Shown here in pieces: positions 4,956 through 5,311 of a stretch of 5,311 nt of DNA. The notes below the pieces were generated by a model, which was given only the letters and a program-made list of their open reading frames with translations, searched no databases and was not told the origin of the DNA. Source of the DNA: Candidatus Bathyarchaeota archaeon (GTDB lineage: Archaea; Thermoproteota; Bathyarchaeia; TCS64). Position 1 is the stretch's first letter; every line of letters starts with the position of its first letter. Location of the stretch: the NCBI GenBank assembly GCA_016867505.1, contig VGJH01000098.1, positions 1-5,311 on the forward strand, given 5' to 3'. The translations under genes and the position numbers were made by a program.

Positions 4956-5311
4956 ATGGTGGAGAAGAACCTCGATTTTAGAAGTGATACAACTACATGG
5001 CCTTCACCAGAGATGCGTGAAGCAGCAGCAAAAGCTAAGGTCGGAGATATGGGATACGGTGAAGACCCAACTGTAAACGAATTAGAAAGGATTGCAGCTG
5101 AAATTTTTGGGAAAGAATCAGCAGCATTCTGCACCAGCGGAACTCAAGGCAACTTAACAAGCCTTCTAGCCCATACTAATAGAGGAGACACCTTCCTCGC
5201 AGAAGCAAGAGCACACATTTACACCGATGAGGGAGGCCATTATGGTGCACTTGGGTCATTAGTACCAAAACTAATTCCTGGTATTGATGGTTGGTTAAAA
5301 CCACAGGATAT
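4956..5311 (+). CDS. ltaE: Low-specificity L-threonine aldolase (N-terminal 118 residues, cut by window edge)
   Basis: The frame opens at the ATG at 4956 and stays open to the end of the window, so the C-terminal two thirds are missing, including the PLP-binding lysine. The N-terminus carries clear threonine aldolase signatures: LDFRSDTTTWPSPEMREA at 6-23, VGDMGYGEDPTVNELE at 29-44, the phosphate-binding-loop segment FCTSGTQGNL at 58-67 (usually PSGTMGN/AN), and an AHIYTDEGGHYGALG segment at 86-100 whose first histidine probably stacks on PLP. The enzyme cleaves L-threonine or L-allo-threonine to glycine and acetaldehyde in the cytoplasm. Variants reading TQ in place of TM in the loop and GDMGYG in place of GDDVYG are mild departures from the common form; related beta-eliminating or aldolase-fold enzymes cannot be excluded without the rest. 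The segment at 5161-5220 is notably A+C-rich on the coding strand, unlike the G+T-rich pspC gene. Confidence 0.9.
   Translation, partial: MVEKNLDFRSDTTTWPSPEMREAAAKAKVGDMGYGEDPTVNELERIAAEIFGKESAAFCTSGTQGNLTSLLAHTNRGDTFLAEARAHIYTDEGGHYGALGSLVPKLIPGIDGWLKPQD

Noticed and set aside
3656..5311. A permease-panD-ltaE operon for one amino-acid or sulfur pathway
   Set aside because: The three genes share direction, but gaps of 117 and 85 bases, separate TATA-like boxes and a T-rich stretch after the permease argue for independent transcripts. No sequence feature ties their functions together.

Overview
The window looks like part of an AT-rich archaeal chromosome. The main reason is promoter layout. 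Each gene that could head a transcript has a T/A-rich TATA-like box about 24-44 bases (mostly 24-33) upstream of its likely start codon and no Shine-Dalgarno site, as expected for leaderless or nearly leaderless archaeal mRNAs. The one clearly internal operon gene (pmbA) instead has a GGAGG site. I cannot name the lineage from the sequence alone.

Layout, left to right. (1) Bases 1-260, minus strand: the first 86 codons of a metallo-beta-lactamase-fold hydrolase of the RNase Z/arylsulfatase-like group, cut by the window edge. (2) Bases 261-602: a 342-base gene-free gap holding two promoters. A perfect 13-bp inverted repeat frames it (261-273 / 543-555), and inside are nested inverted repeats that could fold as a branched RNA. 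(3) Bases 603-806, plus strand: a 67-residue one-domain PspC membrane protein. (4) Bases 821-3553, minus strand: a tldD-pmbA (tldD-tldE) operon encoding the two halves of a zinc metalloprotease. The stop codon of tldD abuts the start codon of pmbA. (5) Bases 3656-4411, plus strand: a TauE/SafE-family membrane permease, divergent from tldD across a 102-base promoter region. (6) Bases 4529-4870, plus strand: a pyruvoyl-type aspartate 1-decarboxylase (panD). (7) Bases 4956-5311, plus strand: the N-terminal 118 residues of a PLP-dependent low-specificity threonine aldolase (ltaE), cut by the right edge.

How the genes work together: only TldD and PmbA form an obvious functional unit, a heteromeric protease in which TldD carries the zinc site. 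PanD makes beta-alanine for pantothenate/CoA, and LtaE would cleave threonine or allo-threonine to glycine and acetaldehyde. They are neighbours but seem to have separate promoters, so a shared pathway is not shown. The rest is ordinary housekeeping or accessory content. The least explained part is the 261-602 gap. I found no convincing new multi-gene system; the structured gap is the best candidate for something undescribed.
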